This document shows positions 21,863-28,971 of a stretch of DNA of 33,235 nt, piece after piece. The first letter of the stretch is position 1; the number at the start of each line of letters is the position of its first letter. The DNA is taken from assembly GCA_037133215.1 (NCBI GenBank), contig JBAXOM010000006.1, forward strand, positions 1 through 33,235. The letters are read 5' to 3'. Source of the stretch: F1-60-MAGs149 sp037133215. GTDB lineage: Bacteria; Actinomycetota; Thermoleophilia; Gaiellales; F1-60-MAGs149. Made by a program: the position numbers and the translations under genes. The notes under the pieces were generated by a model. That model was not told the DNA's origin and made no database searches. It worked only from the letters and a program-made list of their open reading frames with translations.

Positions 21863-22036
21863 ATGAACGGCCTCACGCTCTACGGCGCCATTGCCGTCAC
21901 CTTCATGATGTTGATGTACGCGCTTGAGAAGCGTGGCGCAATCTTCGTCGCACTGTTTGCCGTTGGCTGCCTGCTTTCATCCGCCTACGGCTTTATGTCT
22001 GGCGCATGGCCGTTTGGCGTCGTCGAGCTGATCTGA
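21863..22036 (+). CDS. Conserved-looking 57-aa membrane protein
   Basis: Short hydrophobic protein with two TM segments (about 5-20 and 25-43) split by a charged LEKRG turn, and a C-terminal stretch AYGFMSGAWPFGVVELI. I recall very similar small proteins (SAYGF...GAWPFG) in many actinobacteria, without known function. ATG 21863 is used; TACACT at 21848-21853 is 9 nt upstream, so the leader would be only a few bases. Upstream extension of the frame runs into the tRNA gene and is not coding. Confidence 0.75.
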   Translation: MNGLTLYGAIAVTFMMLMYALEKRGAIFVALFAVGCLLSSAYGFMSGAWPFGVVELI

Positions 22037-22081
22037 GCAGGCGTTGCCCTTAACCGCTACCGCACGATGCGCCCGACCACC

Positions 22082-22087
22082 TAACCT
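22082..22087 (+). promoter_or_regulatory. Leaderless-type -10 of the SDR gene (TAACCT)
   Basis: TAACCT ends 6 nt before ATG 22094; no Shine-Dalgarno is present. Confidence 0.55.
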
Positions 22088-22093
22088 TCCGAC

Positions 22094-22876
22094 ATGGCCG
22101 CCATCTTTTCGCTCACTGGACGCAGGGCACTCGTAACCGGCGCTGGCTCTCCGGACGGGATCGGGTTTGCGACGGCACGCCTACTGGCCAATCAAGGTGC
22201 AAGCGTCGTCTTGACCTCCACCACCGAACGGATTCACGATCGTGCAGCAGAGCTTCGCGAGCTGGGAATGACCGCGACAGGCATTGTTGGCGACCTCTCT
22301 CACGCTGAGGTCGCAACGGCCCTCGTTGATACGGCAGCCGCGACCCTCGGCGGGCTCGACATCCTCGTCAACAACGCTGGCATGACGCAGACAGGCGAGC
22401 AGGTTGCCGGAGGATCGCTTGCGGATCAGCCGCTCGCTGAGTGGGAGCGGCAATTGCAGATCACGCTGATGACGACGGTATTCACCACGCGCGCGGCGAT
22501 TCCCCACATGCGTCGCAATCAGTACGGGCGGATCGTGATGGTCTCGAGCGTCACAGGCTCACTCGTCGCAATCGATGGAAGCAGCGCCTACGGCACAGCG
22601 AAGAGTGGAGTCGACGGACTCATGCGTGCAACGGCGCTCGAAGAGGGACGCAACGGCATCACCTGCAACTCCGTGGCACCCGGCTGGATTCACACGGGCT
22701 CTGCATTACCCGACGAGATCGTCGCGGGGACGTACACGCCTATTGGTCGGCCAGGGACTGCTGACGAGGTCGCCGCGGTCGTGGCGTTCCTCGCCAGTGA
22801 CGAGGCGTCGTATGTGACGGGCCAACCGTTTGTCGTCGACGGTGGCAACACGATCCAAGAGCTGAAATTCGGATAA
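22094..22876 (+). CDS. Short-chain dehydrogenase/reductase
   Basis: Classical SDR of 260 aa, NAD(P)(H)-dependent. Cofactor motif TGAGSPDGIG (15-24), NNAG (93-96), a catalytic Ser in VSSVTGS (about 151), and Y166-x3-K170 are all in place. The C-terminal PFVVDGGNTI matches 3-oxoacyl-ACP-reductase-like members. An insertion around residues 98-115 (TQTGEQVAGGSLADQPL) is longer than usual. The substrate is not predictable. Its stop overlaps the start of the amine oxidase (TAATG), so the two enzymes are coupled and may act in one oxidation route. Confidence 0.93.
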   Translation: MAAIFSLTGRRALVTGAGSPDGIGFATARLLANQGASVVLTSTTERIHDRAAELRELGMTATGIVGDLSHAEVATALVDTAAATLGGLDILVNNAGMTQTGEQVAGGSLADQPLAEWERQLQITLMTTVFTTRAAIPHMRRNQYGRIVMVSSVTGSLVAIDGSSAYGTAKSGVDGLMRATALEEGRNGITCNSVAPGWIHTGSALPDEIVAGTYTPIGRPGTADEVAAVVAFLASDEASYVTGQPFVVDGGNTIQELKFG

Positions 22877-23934
22877 TGCCCAACACGCACGACGCGATCG
22901 TCGTTGGTGCGGGTATCACCGGACTCGCCGTCGCTACCCACGTCGCAGCGGCTGGACTGGACGTGCTGGTCCTCGAGGCACGCGATCGTGTTGGTGGGCG
23001 ACTACTGAGCGTCCCCGCCAGTGATGGACACCACGGTGTTGATCTCGGCGCATCTTGGTTTTGGGCCGACGAGGCGCGCGTATACGAACTCGCCCAAAAC
23101 CTCGGTCTAGCAACACATGCGCAGCACACCGCTGGAGATGCGCTGTTCCAGACGAGCGAGGCCCTGCAGCGGCTCGAGGGCAATCCGATCGATGCGCCCG
23201 CGCTGCGCTTCCACGATGGTGCGCAGTCCCTTCCGCTCGCGCTCGCGACCAGCCTCTCCTCATCGATTCGATTCGAGGAGCCCGTCCATGGGTTGCGTAT
23301 CGTCGGCGATGGGCAGGTCGCGGTCGCGCATCGTGGCGGCACCACGAACGCACGGTGTGTCGTCGTCGCCGTGCCACCCGCACTGGCGGTGACGGACATC
23401 GTCTTCGAGCCAGCACTACCTGTCGAACTCGCGCGGCTGGCCGAGCGCACACCTGTCTGGATGGGAACGACGGCGAAGGTTGTTGCAGAGTATGAGGCGC
23501 CGTTCTGGCGGCGCGACGGTCTGGCGGGCTCGGCGATCAGCTACACCGGTCCACTGCGAGAACTGCACGACCTTGGTGGCCCCGGCGACCAGGCAGCCGC
23601 GCTCTTCGGCTTCGCGATGCCCACGCCTGAGCCCCTCGAGCGCGACGCGATCATCGCGCAACTGGTGGCGCTGTTCGGTCAACAGGCACGTGCTCCGCTC
23701 GCCTTGCACGTGAAGGACTGGCGGACCGAGCGGTGGACCTCACCCGCGCATGTCGAACAGCTCGGCGCGTACGACACCTACTCCGACCCTCGCTATCGAA
23801 ACGCGATTCACGAGCGTATCTGGTTGGCCTCCACCGAAACCGGCCCCGACCACGCCGGCCACATAGAGGGTGCATTGGCAGCCGCCGAGGTGGTCGGCGA
23901 AGCCGTCTGCGGTCTACTCGGCGCTCAACGGTAA
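22876..23934 (+). CDS. FAD-dependent amine oxidase / NAD(P)-binding Rossmann flavoprotein
   Basis: Flavoprotein of 352 aa related to monoamine oxidases and protoporphyrinogen oxidase-like enzymes. N-terminal FAD-binding VVGAGITGLAVATHVAAAG and the VLEARDRVGGRLLS motif are clear; GVDLGASWFW follows as in amine oxidases, and the C-terminus has IWLASTETGPDHAGHIEGAL, the second FAD-contact region. It is shorter than typical monoamine oxidases (about 450 aa), so the substrate domain is reduced. The ATG at 22876 overlaps the SDR stop. Confidence 0.92.
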   Translation: MPNTHDAIVVGAGITGLAVATHVAAAGLDVLVLEARDRVGGRLLSVPASDGHHGVDLGASWFWADEARVYELAQNLGLATHAQHTAGDALFQTSEALQRLEGNPIDAPALRFHDGAQSLPLALATSLSSSIRFEEPVHGLRIVGDGQVAVAHRGGTTNARCVVVAVPPALAVTDIVFEPALPVELARLAERTPVWMGTTAKVVAEYEAPFWRRDGLAGSAISYTGPLRELHDLGGPGDQAAALFGFAMPTPEPLERDAIIAQLVALFGQQARAPLALHVKDWRTERWTSPAHVEQLGAYDTYSDPRYRNAIHERIWLASTETGPDHAGHIEGALAAAEVVGEAVCGLLGAQR

Positions 23935-23965
23935 TCGGCGACGACGCTCCAGCGCCGCAACGCGC

Positions 23966-24256
23966 CTACGTCTCCCAGTCGAACTCTCCCGACGCCTGCG
24001 TGTCGGACCAACCGGTCTCTTCCGTGGCGTCAGCCGTGGTGTTCGTCTCCCAGTCGAGCCGAACCGCTGGGTGCTCACCCGTCTCTTCCTCTTCGATCCG
24101 CGCGCTGTCTTCGGTCTTGAAGAGCGCGTGATTATCGAACGGATCTGCCGGAATAAACTCTTGGAGAGGCATATCCTGCTCAAGACTTGAGTTCTTGCGC
24201 TTGAGTGCGAGATGTTCCTCGATGATCGAGGCAAACAGCGTCTGGTCGTCCGACAT
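23966..24256 (-). CDS. Small acidic protein with repeated DWET motif
   Basis: The 96-aa soluble, acidic protein has no recognised family. The N-terminal half is helical (SDDQTLFASIIEEHLALKRK). The C-terminal half contains RLDWET (about 67-72) and FDWET as the last five residues, in an otherwise Glu/Thr-rich, probably disordered region. A strong Shine-Dalgarno (GGGAGG, 5 nt from the ATG) and a -10-like TAGACT at 24304-24299 support expression. It is divergent from the M20 peptidase and convergent with the amine oxidase. Confidence 0.72.
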   Translation of the reverse strand: MSDDQTLFASIIEEHLALKRKNSSLEQDMPLQEFIPADPFDNHALFKTEDSARIEEEETGEHPAVRLDWETNTTADATEETGWSDTQASGEFDWET

Positions 24257-24356
24257 GGAGACCTCCCGGGTCGGTATTGCTTACAAACGACGATGCGAAG
24301 TCTACCGTGCACCGGTTCGCTATGCGGGGATTGCCGACGATTTACGCCAAGGCCAG

Positions 24357-24362
24357 TACGCT
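24357..24362 (+). promoter_or_regulatory. Leaderless-type -10 of the M20 peptidase (TACGCT)
   Basis: TACGCT ends 6 nt before ATG 24369. This selects that ATG over longer in-frame extensions, which would overlap the divergent gene. Confidence 0.55.
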
Positions 24363-24368
24363 GCCTGC

Positions 24369-25451
24369 ATGCCTGACACCGCTCCGTTGAGCGAAAACGC
24401 GGTAACCCAAATTGTCGATGAGGCGATGGCGGTCTGCGCGGTTCCTGCACCTACCTTCGCGGAGTCTGAGCGCGCTGCGCTGGTCCAAGGGTTACTCGCC
24501 ACAGCAGGCTGGAACGCCACCGTTGATGCCACCGGCAACGTCGTCGCCCGGACCGGAAGCGACGGGCCAGCACTCGCCCTCGTGGCTCACCTCGACACGG
24601 TCTTCCCCGGCCTGACAACGATCCCCATTGTTCGCGACGGAGTGCGCCTGACGGGTCCCGGCATCGGTGATAACGCCCTCGGCATCGCCGCCATGCTCCA
24701 CGTCGCTCGCGCGTTAGCGAACACACCACCAACCCGGCCCGTGCTGTTTGCGGCAACGGTCGGCGAGGAAGGGCTCGGCGACCTCCGCGGCGTCACAGCG
24801 CTGCTCGACACAGAGCACGTTCGCGCACTGATCGCGGTCGAAGGCCACGGTATCGATTGTCTCGCCGTGGGCGGCGTTGCCTCGATTCGCCTGCGCGCCG
24901 AATTTTCTGGCCCCGGTGGACACTCGTGGAGCGACCGCGGACGCGGCAGCGCGATTCATGCCCTGATCGAGGCCGGCGAGCGGGCACTGTCGGCCGCACC
25001 ACCCGCGGCGTTCAATATCGGGGTGATCGAGGGTGGTACGACCGTCAACGCCATTGCCCAGTCCGCAACCATGGTGATCGACATTCGACATAACGACCCG
25101 CGCGTTGTCAGCGCAGCGCACGCCCGTGTGGAGCGCGCACTCGCAACCGCACTACCGAACGACGTACGCGTCGACGTCACCGTCGTCGGCAATCGTCCCG
25201 GTGGTTCGAACCGCCCCAACGACCCGCTGCTCAAAGCCGCTCGAGCGGCACGGGCCACCGTCGGGTTGGGTCCTGCCGAAGAGGTCTTCGCCTCGACCGA
25301 TGCCAACGCGGCCCACGCTCGAGATATCCCAGCAGTCGGCATCGGCATCACCCGTGGCGACTTTGCGCACCGAGAAGACGAATGGATCGCCGTGCCTCCG
25401 ATCGCGCTTGGCGTTGCCAGCCTGCTCGAACTCGTTCGTCTGCTCGACTAG
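24369..25451 (+). CDS. M20-family metallopeptidase
   Basis: Zinc-dependent amidohydrolase/exopeptidase of 360 aa, cytoplasmic (no signal peptide). Metal and catalytic motifs: AHLDTVF (H74, D76), GIGDNALG (D101), GEEGLGD (E133/E134), VEGHG (about 158-161) and a C-terminal FAHREDEW histidine. The dimerisation domain is inserted after GVASIRLRAEFSGPGGHSW. It resembles tripeptidase T / CPG2-like members, but the natural peptide or acyl-amino-acid substrate is unknown. Confidence 0.92.
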   Translation: MPDTAPLSENAVTQIVDEAMAVCAVPAPTFAESERAALVQGLLATAGWNATVDATGNVVARTGSDGPALALVAHLDTVFPGLTTIPIVRDGVRLTGPGIGDNALGIAAMLHVARALANTPPTRPVLFAATVGEEGLGDLRGVTALLDTEHVRALIAVEGHGIDCLAVGGVASIRLRAEFSGPGGHSWSDRGRGSAIHALIEAGERALSAAPPAAFNIGVIEGGTTVNAIAQSATMVIDIRHNDPRVVSAAHARVERALATALPNDVRVDVTVVGNRPGGSNRPNDPLLKAARAARATVGLGPAEEVFASTDANAAHARDIPAVGIGITRGDFAHREDEWIAVPPIALGVASLLELVRLLD

Positions 25452-25477
25452 ATGCCGTGCAGAAACGGTGCGTGGGC

Positions 25478-25485
25478 TATAGAAT
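25478..25485 (+). promoter_or_regulatory. Probable -10 of lemA (TATAGAAT)
   Basis: TATAGA (or TAGAAT) about 45 nt before the lemA start would give a leader of roughly 37 nt containing the Shine-Dalgarno. No convincing -35 was found. Confidence 0.45.
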
Positions 25486-25527
25486 TCGGTCTAACTGAAT
25501 GCCCGCTGCCTCTAAGGGAGACACTTC

Positions 25528-26088
25528 GTGATCGCTGTCATCATCATCGTCGTCATCGTGATCGTTCTCGCACTGATCGTCGCGGGCACGTACAACGGTC
25601 TCGTCCAGGCACGCAACCGCTGCGATGAGGCGTGGAGCACCATCGATGTACAGCTCAAGCGCCGCCACGACCTGATCCCAAACCTCGTCGAGACCGTCAA
25701 GGGCTACGCCACGCACGAGAGCGAGGCCTTCGAGAAGGTCAGCAATGCGCGCGCCGCAGCGATGAGCGCAAAGTCGCCCGGCGAGAGTGGCGTCGCAGAA
25801 GGCTTCTTGAGCCAGGCGCTCGGCGGCCTGTTCGCAATCGCCGAGGCCTATCCGCAGCTTCGTGCCGTTGAGTCCTTCACGCAACTCCAGGCCGAGTTGT
25901 CGAACACCGAGGATCAGATTGCTGCTGCCCGTCGCGTCTACAACGGCAACGTTCAGACGTACCTGACAAAGACGCAGCAGTTCCCAGGAGCACTGGTGGC
26001 GGGACCCTTCGGCTTCACGAAGCGCGACTTTTTCGAGATCGACGATCCCGCCGATCGCGAGCCCGTCAAGGTCGACTTCTCGAAGTAG
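25528..26088 (+). CDS. lemA: LemA family membrane-anchored protein
   Basis: The 186-aa LemA protein has an N-terminal TM anchor (2-20, almost all Ile/Val), then the conserved YNGLVQARNRCDEAWSTIDV and QLKRRHDLIPNLVETVKGYA, and helices ending in the family's RRVYNGNVQTYLTKTQQFP. GTG 25528 is the start, 7 nt after GGGAGA. LemA is often paired with a TPM-domain or peptidase gene; none follows here, as a tRNA gene is next. The role is unknown; envelope function is generally assumed. A 12-bp palindrome (26101-26112) follows the stop. Confidence 0.95.
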   Translation: MIAVIIIVVIVIVLALIVAGTYNGLVQARNRCDEAWSTIDVQLKRRHDLIPNLVETVKGYATHESEAFEKVSNARAAAMSAKSPGESGVAEGFLSQALGGLFAIAEAYPQLRAVESFTQLQAELSNTEDQIAAARRVYNGNVQTYLTKTQQFPGALVAGPFGFTKRDFFEIDDPADREPVKVDFSK

Positions 26089-26121
26089 TCCATTCCGCGT
26101 CGCCGATCGGCGCGATTGGGG

Positions 26122-26127
26122 TATTCT
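26122..26127 (+). promoter_or_regulatory. Probable -10 of tRNA-Ala(CGC) (TATTCT)
   Basis: TATTCT lies 10 nt before the mature 5' end of the tRNA, the expected position for a short-leader tRNA promoter. Confidence 0.5.
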
Positions 26128-26137
26128 GCTCGTCCAC

Positions 26138-26210
26138 GGGCCCGTAGCGCAGTTGGGAGCGCGCCTGGATCGCACCCAGGAGGTCGGCGGTTCGATCCCG
26201 CCCGGGTCCA
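26138..26210 (+). tRNA. tRNA-Ala (anticodon CGC)
   Basis: A 73-nt cloverleaf: acceptor GGGCCCG pairs with CGGGTCC and carries G3-U70, the alanine identity element. The anticodon arm is CCTGG-ATCGCAC-CCAGG, giving anticodon CGC for codon GCG. The T-arm is GGCGGTTCGATCCCGCC. Position 32 is A, unusual since a pyrimidine is the norm. CCA is not encoded. Confidence 0.95.
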
Positions 26211-26213
26211 CTC

Positions 26214-26241
26214 CTCAGCCGGCCACATCGCGCCGGCTGAG
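26214..26241 (+). promoter_or_regulatory. Hairpin between tRNA-Ala(CGC) and the GlcG-like gene
   Basis: A 10-bp perfect stem CTCAGCCGGC / GCCGGCTGAG with an 8-nt loop. It could end the tRNA transcript, though no T-tract follows. The CTCCTC starting at 26211 is also complementary to the GAGGAG Shine-Dalgarno at 26245-26250, so an alternative fold could mask translation. Confidence 0.55.
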
Positions 26242-26255
26242 CATGAGGAGAGATC

Positions 26256-26687
26256 ATGGACGGACTCATCGCAGGGCACGACATTGGCATCGATCTCGCC
26301 TTGCAGATCATCGCTGCAGCCCGCGAGGAATCGACACGCCAGGGCCACCTGATGTCAATCGTTGTCGCCGACCGCGCCGGCAACCCCGTTGCCAGTGCTC
26401 GTATGGACGGCAGCCCGCTCGGCGCGTACTTTATCGCCGTCGATAAGGCCTACTCGTCTGCGCTCTGGAACTGCCGCACCGGCGAGATGGCAGACGTGAG
26501 CCTGCCCGGCAACGGCGACTGGGGCTTCGACAAGACCATCGGTGGCCGCATGATCGTCTTCGCCGGCGGCGTCTCCGTGCGCAAGGACGGCGTCCAGATC
26601 GGCGCGCTCGGTATCTCCGGTGCGCTCAGCGAGGAAGACGAGGCAGTCTGCCTCGCCGCCCTCGCATCGCTCGGCCTTGAGGGGTAG
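26256..26687 (+). CDS. GlcG/HbpS-like (haem-degrading domain) protein
   Basis: The 143-aa single-domain protein of the GlcG/HbpS/PduO-C fold. Typical features are ALQIIAAAREESTRQG, MSIVVADRAGNPVASARMDG, a YFIAVDKAYSSALW helix and the glycine-rich IVFAGGVSVRKDGVQIGALGISG. Members bind haem or cobalamin-like ligands or act as accessory proteins; no catalytic residues are agreed. GAGGAG lies 5 nt before the ATG. sixA follows after 8 nt, so the pair probably forms an operon read through from the tRNA region. Confidence 0.9.
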   Translation: MDGLIAGHDIGIDLALQIIAAAREESTRQGHLMSIVVADRAGNPVASARMDGSPLGAYFIAVDKAYSSALWNCRTGEMADVSLPGNGDWGFDKTIGGRMIVFAGGVSVRKDGVQIGALGISGALSEEDEAVCLAALASLGLEG

Positions 26688-26695
26688 TTCTCACC

Positions 26696-27199
26696 ATGGA
26701 CGTCATCCTCGTCCGCCACGCAATCGCCGAGACACGCGATGCAGATCGCTGGCCACACGACGCACTGCGACCGCTCAGCGCCCATGGGCGTGAACGGTAT
26801 GCACCAGCCGCACGCGGGATCACCGAACTCGTGGAACGAGTCGACGTTGTCCTCTCGAGTCCCTACGTACGGGCCTGGCAGACCGCAGAGATCCTCGCCG
26901 AAGAGGCAGGCTGGCCCGACCCCGACGTCTGCACCGAACTCGCTGCCCACGCCCCCGTCACCGAAGCACTGATCGTGCTGACACAACTGCCAAGTGACAT
27001 CACCGTGGCGTGCATCGGCCATGAGCCCAACATGACCGGTCTCGCGCAAGCACTCGTGCGCCCGAAGGATGGCCACGAACTCGGCTGGTTCAAAAAAGGC
27101 GGCGCGGCCAACGTGCGCTTCCGAAAAGGGGTTGAGGTCGGTGGTGGACGCTTGCTCTGGGCGTGTACGCCAAAAGAACTCCGGCAGCTCGACGCGTAG
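26696..27199 (+). CDS. sixA: Phosphohistidine phosphatase SixA-like
   Basis: Histidine-phosphatase-superfamily protein of 167 aa. LVRHAIAE contains the phospho-acceptor H8 with R7, SSPYVRAWQTAEIL supplies the conserved Arg, and CIGHEPNM carries the second catalytic His (H109). The short size and the RHA variant fit SixA, which dephosphorylates phosphohistidine on signalling or PTS proteins. No histidine kinase is nearby. It follows the GlcG-like gene with an 8-nt gap. Confidence 0.9.
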   Translation: MDVILVRHAIAETRDADRWPHDALRPLSAHGRERYAPAARGITELVERVDVVLSSPYVRAWQTAEILAEEAGWPDPDVCTELAAHAPVTEALIVLTQLPSDITVACIGHEPNMTGLAQALVRPKDGHELGWFKKGGAANVRFRKGVEVGGGRLLWACTPKELRQLDA

Positions 27200-27208
27200 G
27201 GAACACGC

Positions 27209-27328
27209 CTAAAACACGTCGAACGACAGCGCACCCGTCGCGCGGGGCAGCGTCTTTGTCCAGAAAACGTGGCCACCAGTGCACAGACGAAACGAGCTGC
27301 CCTCCGGGACAGCCCGTTTCTGGTGCAT
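27209..27328 (-). CDS. Possible 39-aa ORF downstream of the aldehyde dehydrogenase
   Basis: In the 191-nt gap between sixA and the aldehyde dehydrogenase, the minus strand holds ATG 27328 to TAG 27209, starting MHQKRAVPEG and ending TGALSFDVF. AAGG lies a few nt upstream. Its last codons and the following bases (GACGTGTTTTAGGC) resemble the end of the aldehyde dehydrogenase gene (GATGTGTTTTAGGG, also D-V-F-stop). It may be a real small gene, a decayed 3' end of a duplicated gene, or chance. Confidence 0.25.
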   Translation of the reverse strand: MHQKRAVPEGSSFRLCTGGHVFWTKTLPRATGALSFDVF

Positions 27329-27337
27329 GGAGACCTT

Positions 27338-27354
27338 GATTCGCTCCGCGAATC
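27338..27354. repeat. Perfect 7-bp stem hairpin
   Basis: GATTCGC-TCC-GCGAATC in the sixA/aldehyde dehydrogenase gap. It could help end either convergent transcript, but neither side has a T-tract. Confidence 0.4.
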
Positions 27355-27372
27355 AGCCCAGTAACGTGGGGG

Positions 27373-27399
27373 GTGTTTTGGGGCTACGCCCTAAAACAC
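27373..27399 (-). terminator. Hairpin overlapping the aldehyde dehydrogenase stop codon
   Basis: A 12-bp stem (GTGTTTTAGGGC with GCCCCAAAACAC on the minus strand, one G-U pair, three-base loop) contains the stop TAG at 27393-27391. It is a strong RNA hairpin at the 3' end of the gene but lacks a following T-tract, so it may protect the transcript end rather than terminate. Confidence 0.45.
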
Positions 27400-28821
27400 A
27401 TCCCACGTGATCTGCTTTGTCTCACTCATCGCATCCAGAATATGCGTCGACAACTCGCGACCAGCACCCGACTTTTTGGCACCACCAAACGGGGCCATCT
27501 GATCCCAGTAGTTGGTGGTTTCGTTGATGTGGACGGTGCCGTGGCAGAGCTCTTCCGCGTAGCGCCAGGCGGTACGGAGGTCTTCGGTGAAGACGGCGGC
27601 GGTGAGGCCGAACTCTGTCTCGTTGGCGATACGGATTGCCTCGTCATCGGTGTCGAACATGATGATTGGGGCGACGGGGCCGAAGGTCTCTTCTTGAGCA
27701 ATACGCATGTCGCTCGTAATGCCAATCAGGACCGTGGGCTCATGGAGACGGCCCTCTGAGCCGCCGCCGTAGACAACCGTGGCGCCCTTGGCGATGGCGT
27801 CGGCGATGTGCTCTTGCGTGCGCACAAGGTTCGTATCGGTCGCGACAGGACCCATGTCCGTTGCCTGATCGAGTGGATCACCGAGCTTGAGCGCCTTCGT
27901 GCGCTCGACCAACAACTCAACGAACCGATCCTGTACGTCGCGATGGACGAGGATGCGCTCGGCGGCCGTACAGCACTGGCCTGCCAGGTAGAAGCAGCCC
28001 ATGATCGCCGCGTCGGCCGCGTGCTCTAGGTCTGCATCGGCTCGCACGATCTGCGGACCATTGCCACCCAACTCGAGCACACGGTTCTTGAGGCCTGCAT
28101 CGCGCGCGACCTTCTCGCCCGTCGTCACCGAGCCGGTAAAGACAACCGTGCCGACCGAGTCATGGCGCACCAGCTCGCCACCAATGTCACCGCTCCCGTG
28201 CACAAGGTTGATGGTGCCGGCCGGGAAACCCGCCTCGTGCAAAACCTCGACGAACATGTTGGCGCAGATCGGTGCGATCTCCGACGGCTTCCAGACCAAC
28301 GTGCAACCCAGCGCCAAGCCGTAGACGATCGGAATGCCAGCGATATCAACCGGGAAGTTCCACGGGCTAACCGCGGCGACCACACCGATCGGCTCCTGCA
28401 CGATCATGATCCGCTTGGAGCCATTGCGCTCCTGCGTCGAGGGCAAAACCTGGCCGCGGTAGCGAATCACGTCCTCGGGGGCGCGCCGGAAGTGATCGAC
28501 GGTGAACTCTTCCATCTCTTCGATCGCCTCGCGGATGGTCTTGCCGGTCTCGCGTGTAATCATCTCCGCGATCTCTGGGTTGCGACGCTCGCAGACCTCA
28601 AAGGCATGCCGACAGATGTCAACGCGCTTCATCAGCGGCATGCGACGCCACGCCGGGAAAGCGTCGGCTGCGGCTTTGACGGCGGCCTCCAGCTGCGCAC
28701 TCGAGGCCGCATTGACCGAACCGACGAGACTGTTGTCCCACGGGCTGTGAACCTCGATCAGCTCGCCCTCGCCCGCGTGCCACTCGCCCGCGATAAACGC
28801 CCCTGGATGCACTGTGGTCAT
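27391..28821 (-). CDS. NAD(P)-dependent aldehyde dehydrogenase
   Basis: Class 3 aldehyde dehydrogenase fold, 476 aa from ATG 28821. Active-site elements: SPWNF (N155), VWKPSE (K178), FTGS, ELGGNGP (E250 as general base) and AGQCCTAAER (C284 nucleophile). The C-terminal NYWDQMAPFGGAKKSGAGRE block is typical. It most resembles succinate-semialdehyde/lactaldehyde-type members, but the substrate is not decided by sequence. The start is set by a GAGGGGGAG Shine-Dalgarno; the frame is open 26 codons upstream into non-conserved sequence. The permease gene upstream on the same strand suggests oxidation of an imported compound's aldehyde. Confidence 0.95.
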   Translation of the reverse strand: MTTVHPGAFIAGEWHAGEGELIEVHSPWDNSLVGSVNAASSAQLEAAVKAAADAFPAWRRMPLMKRVDICRHAFEVCERRNPEIAEMITRETGKTIREAIEEMEEFTVDHFRRAPEDVIRYRGQVLPSTQERNGSKRIMIVQEPIGVVAAVSPWNFPVDIAGIPIVYGLALGCTLVWKPSEIAPICANMFVEVLHEAGFPAGTINLVHGSGDIGGELVRHDSVGTVVFTGSVTTGEKVARDAGLKNRVLELGGNGPQIVRADADLEHAADAAIMGCFYLAGQCCTAAERILVHRDVQDRFVELLVERTKALKLGDPLDQATDMGPVATDTNLVRTQEHIADAIAKGATVVYGGGSEGRLHEPTVLIGITSDMRIAQEETFGPVAPIIMFDTDDEAIRIANETEFGLTAAVFTEDLRTAWRYAEELCHGTVHINETTNYWDQMAPFGGAKKSGAGRELSTHILDAMSETKQITWDVF

Positions 28822-28912
28822 GACTCCCCCTCGATACTCAAAACTCGTATGAGGGCAGCGTAGCCAATCGGCGGGGTTCGAATCCAGCCGCGACTCCAAA
28901 ACACGTGCCCAT

Positions 28913-28956
28913 AAAAAAGGGCCCCCGAGGCCGGCCGAAGCCGACCCCGAGGGCCC
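28913..28956 (-). terminator. Rho-independent terminator of the APC permease gene
   Basis: On the minus strand a 17-bp stem (GGGCCCTCGGGGTCGGC with GCCGGCCTCGGGGGCCC, including three G-U pairs) with a TTCG tetraloop is followed by TTTTTT at 28918-28913. The wobble pairs form only in the minus-strand RNA, so its direction is clear. It separates the permease from the aldehyde dehydrogenase. Confidence 0.92.
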
Positions 28957-28971
28957 GAGTACTACAAGGAA

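Noticed and set aside
21664..21876. Open frames across the tRNA-Ala(UGC) region on both strands
   Set aside because: They overlap a structurally complete tRNA gene and show no protein-like features there; only the part from ATG 21863 on the plus strand is kept as a gene.
28866..28898. tRNA-like 3' end (GGTTCGAATCC followed by CGACTCCA) upstream of the aldehyde dehydrogenase
   Set aside because: The bases flanking the T-loop do not form a T-stem, and no matching acceptor 5' strand, D-arm or anticodon arm precedes it, so it is not a tRNA gene; an attachment-site scar cannot be shown from one copy.
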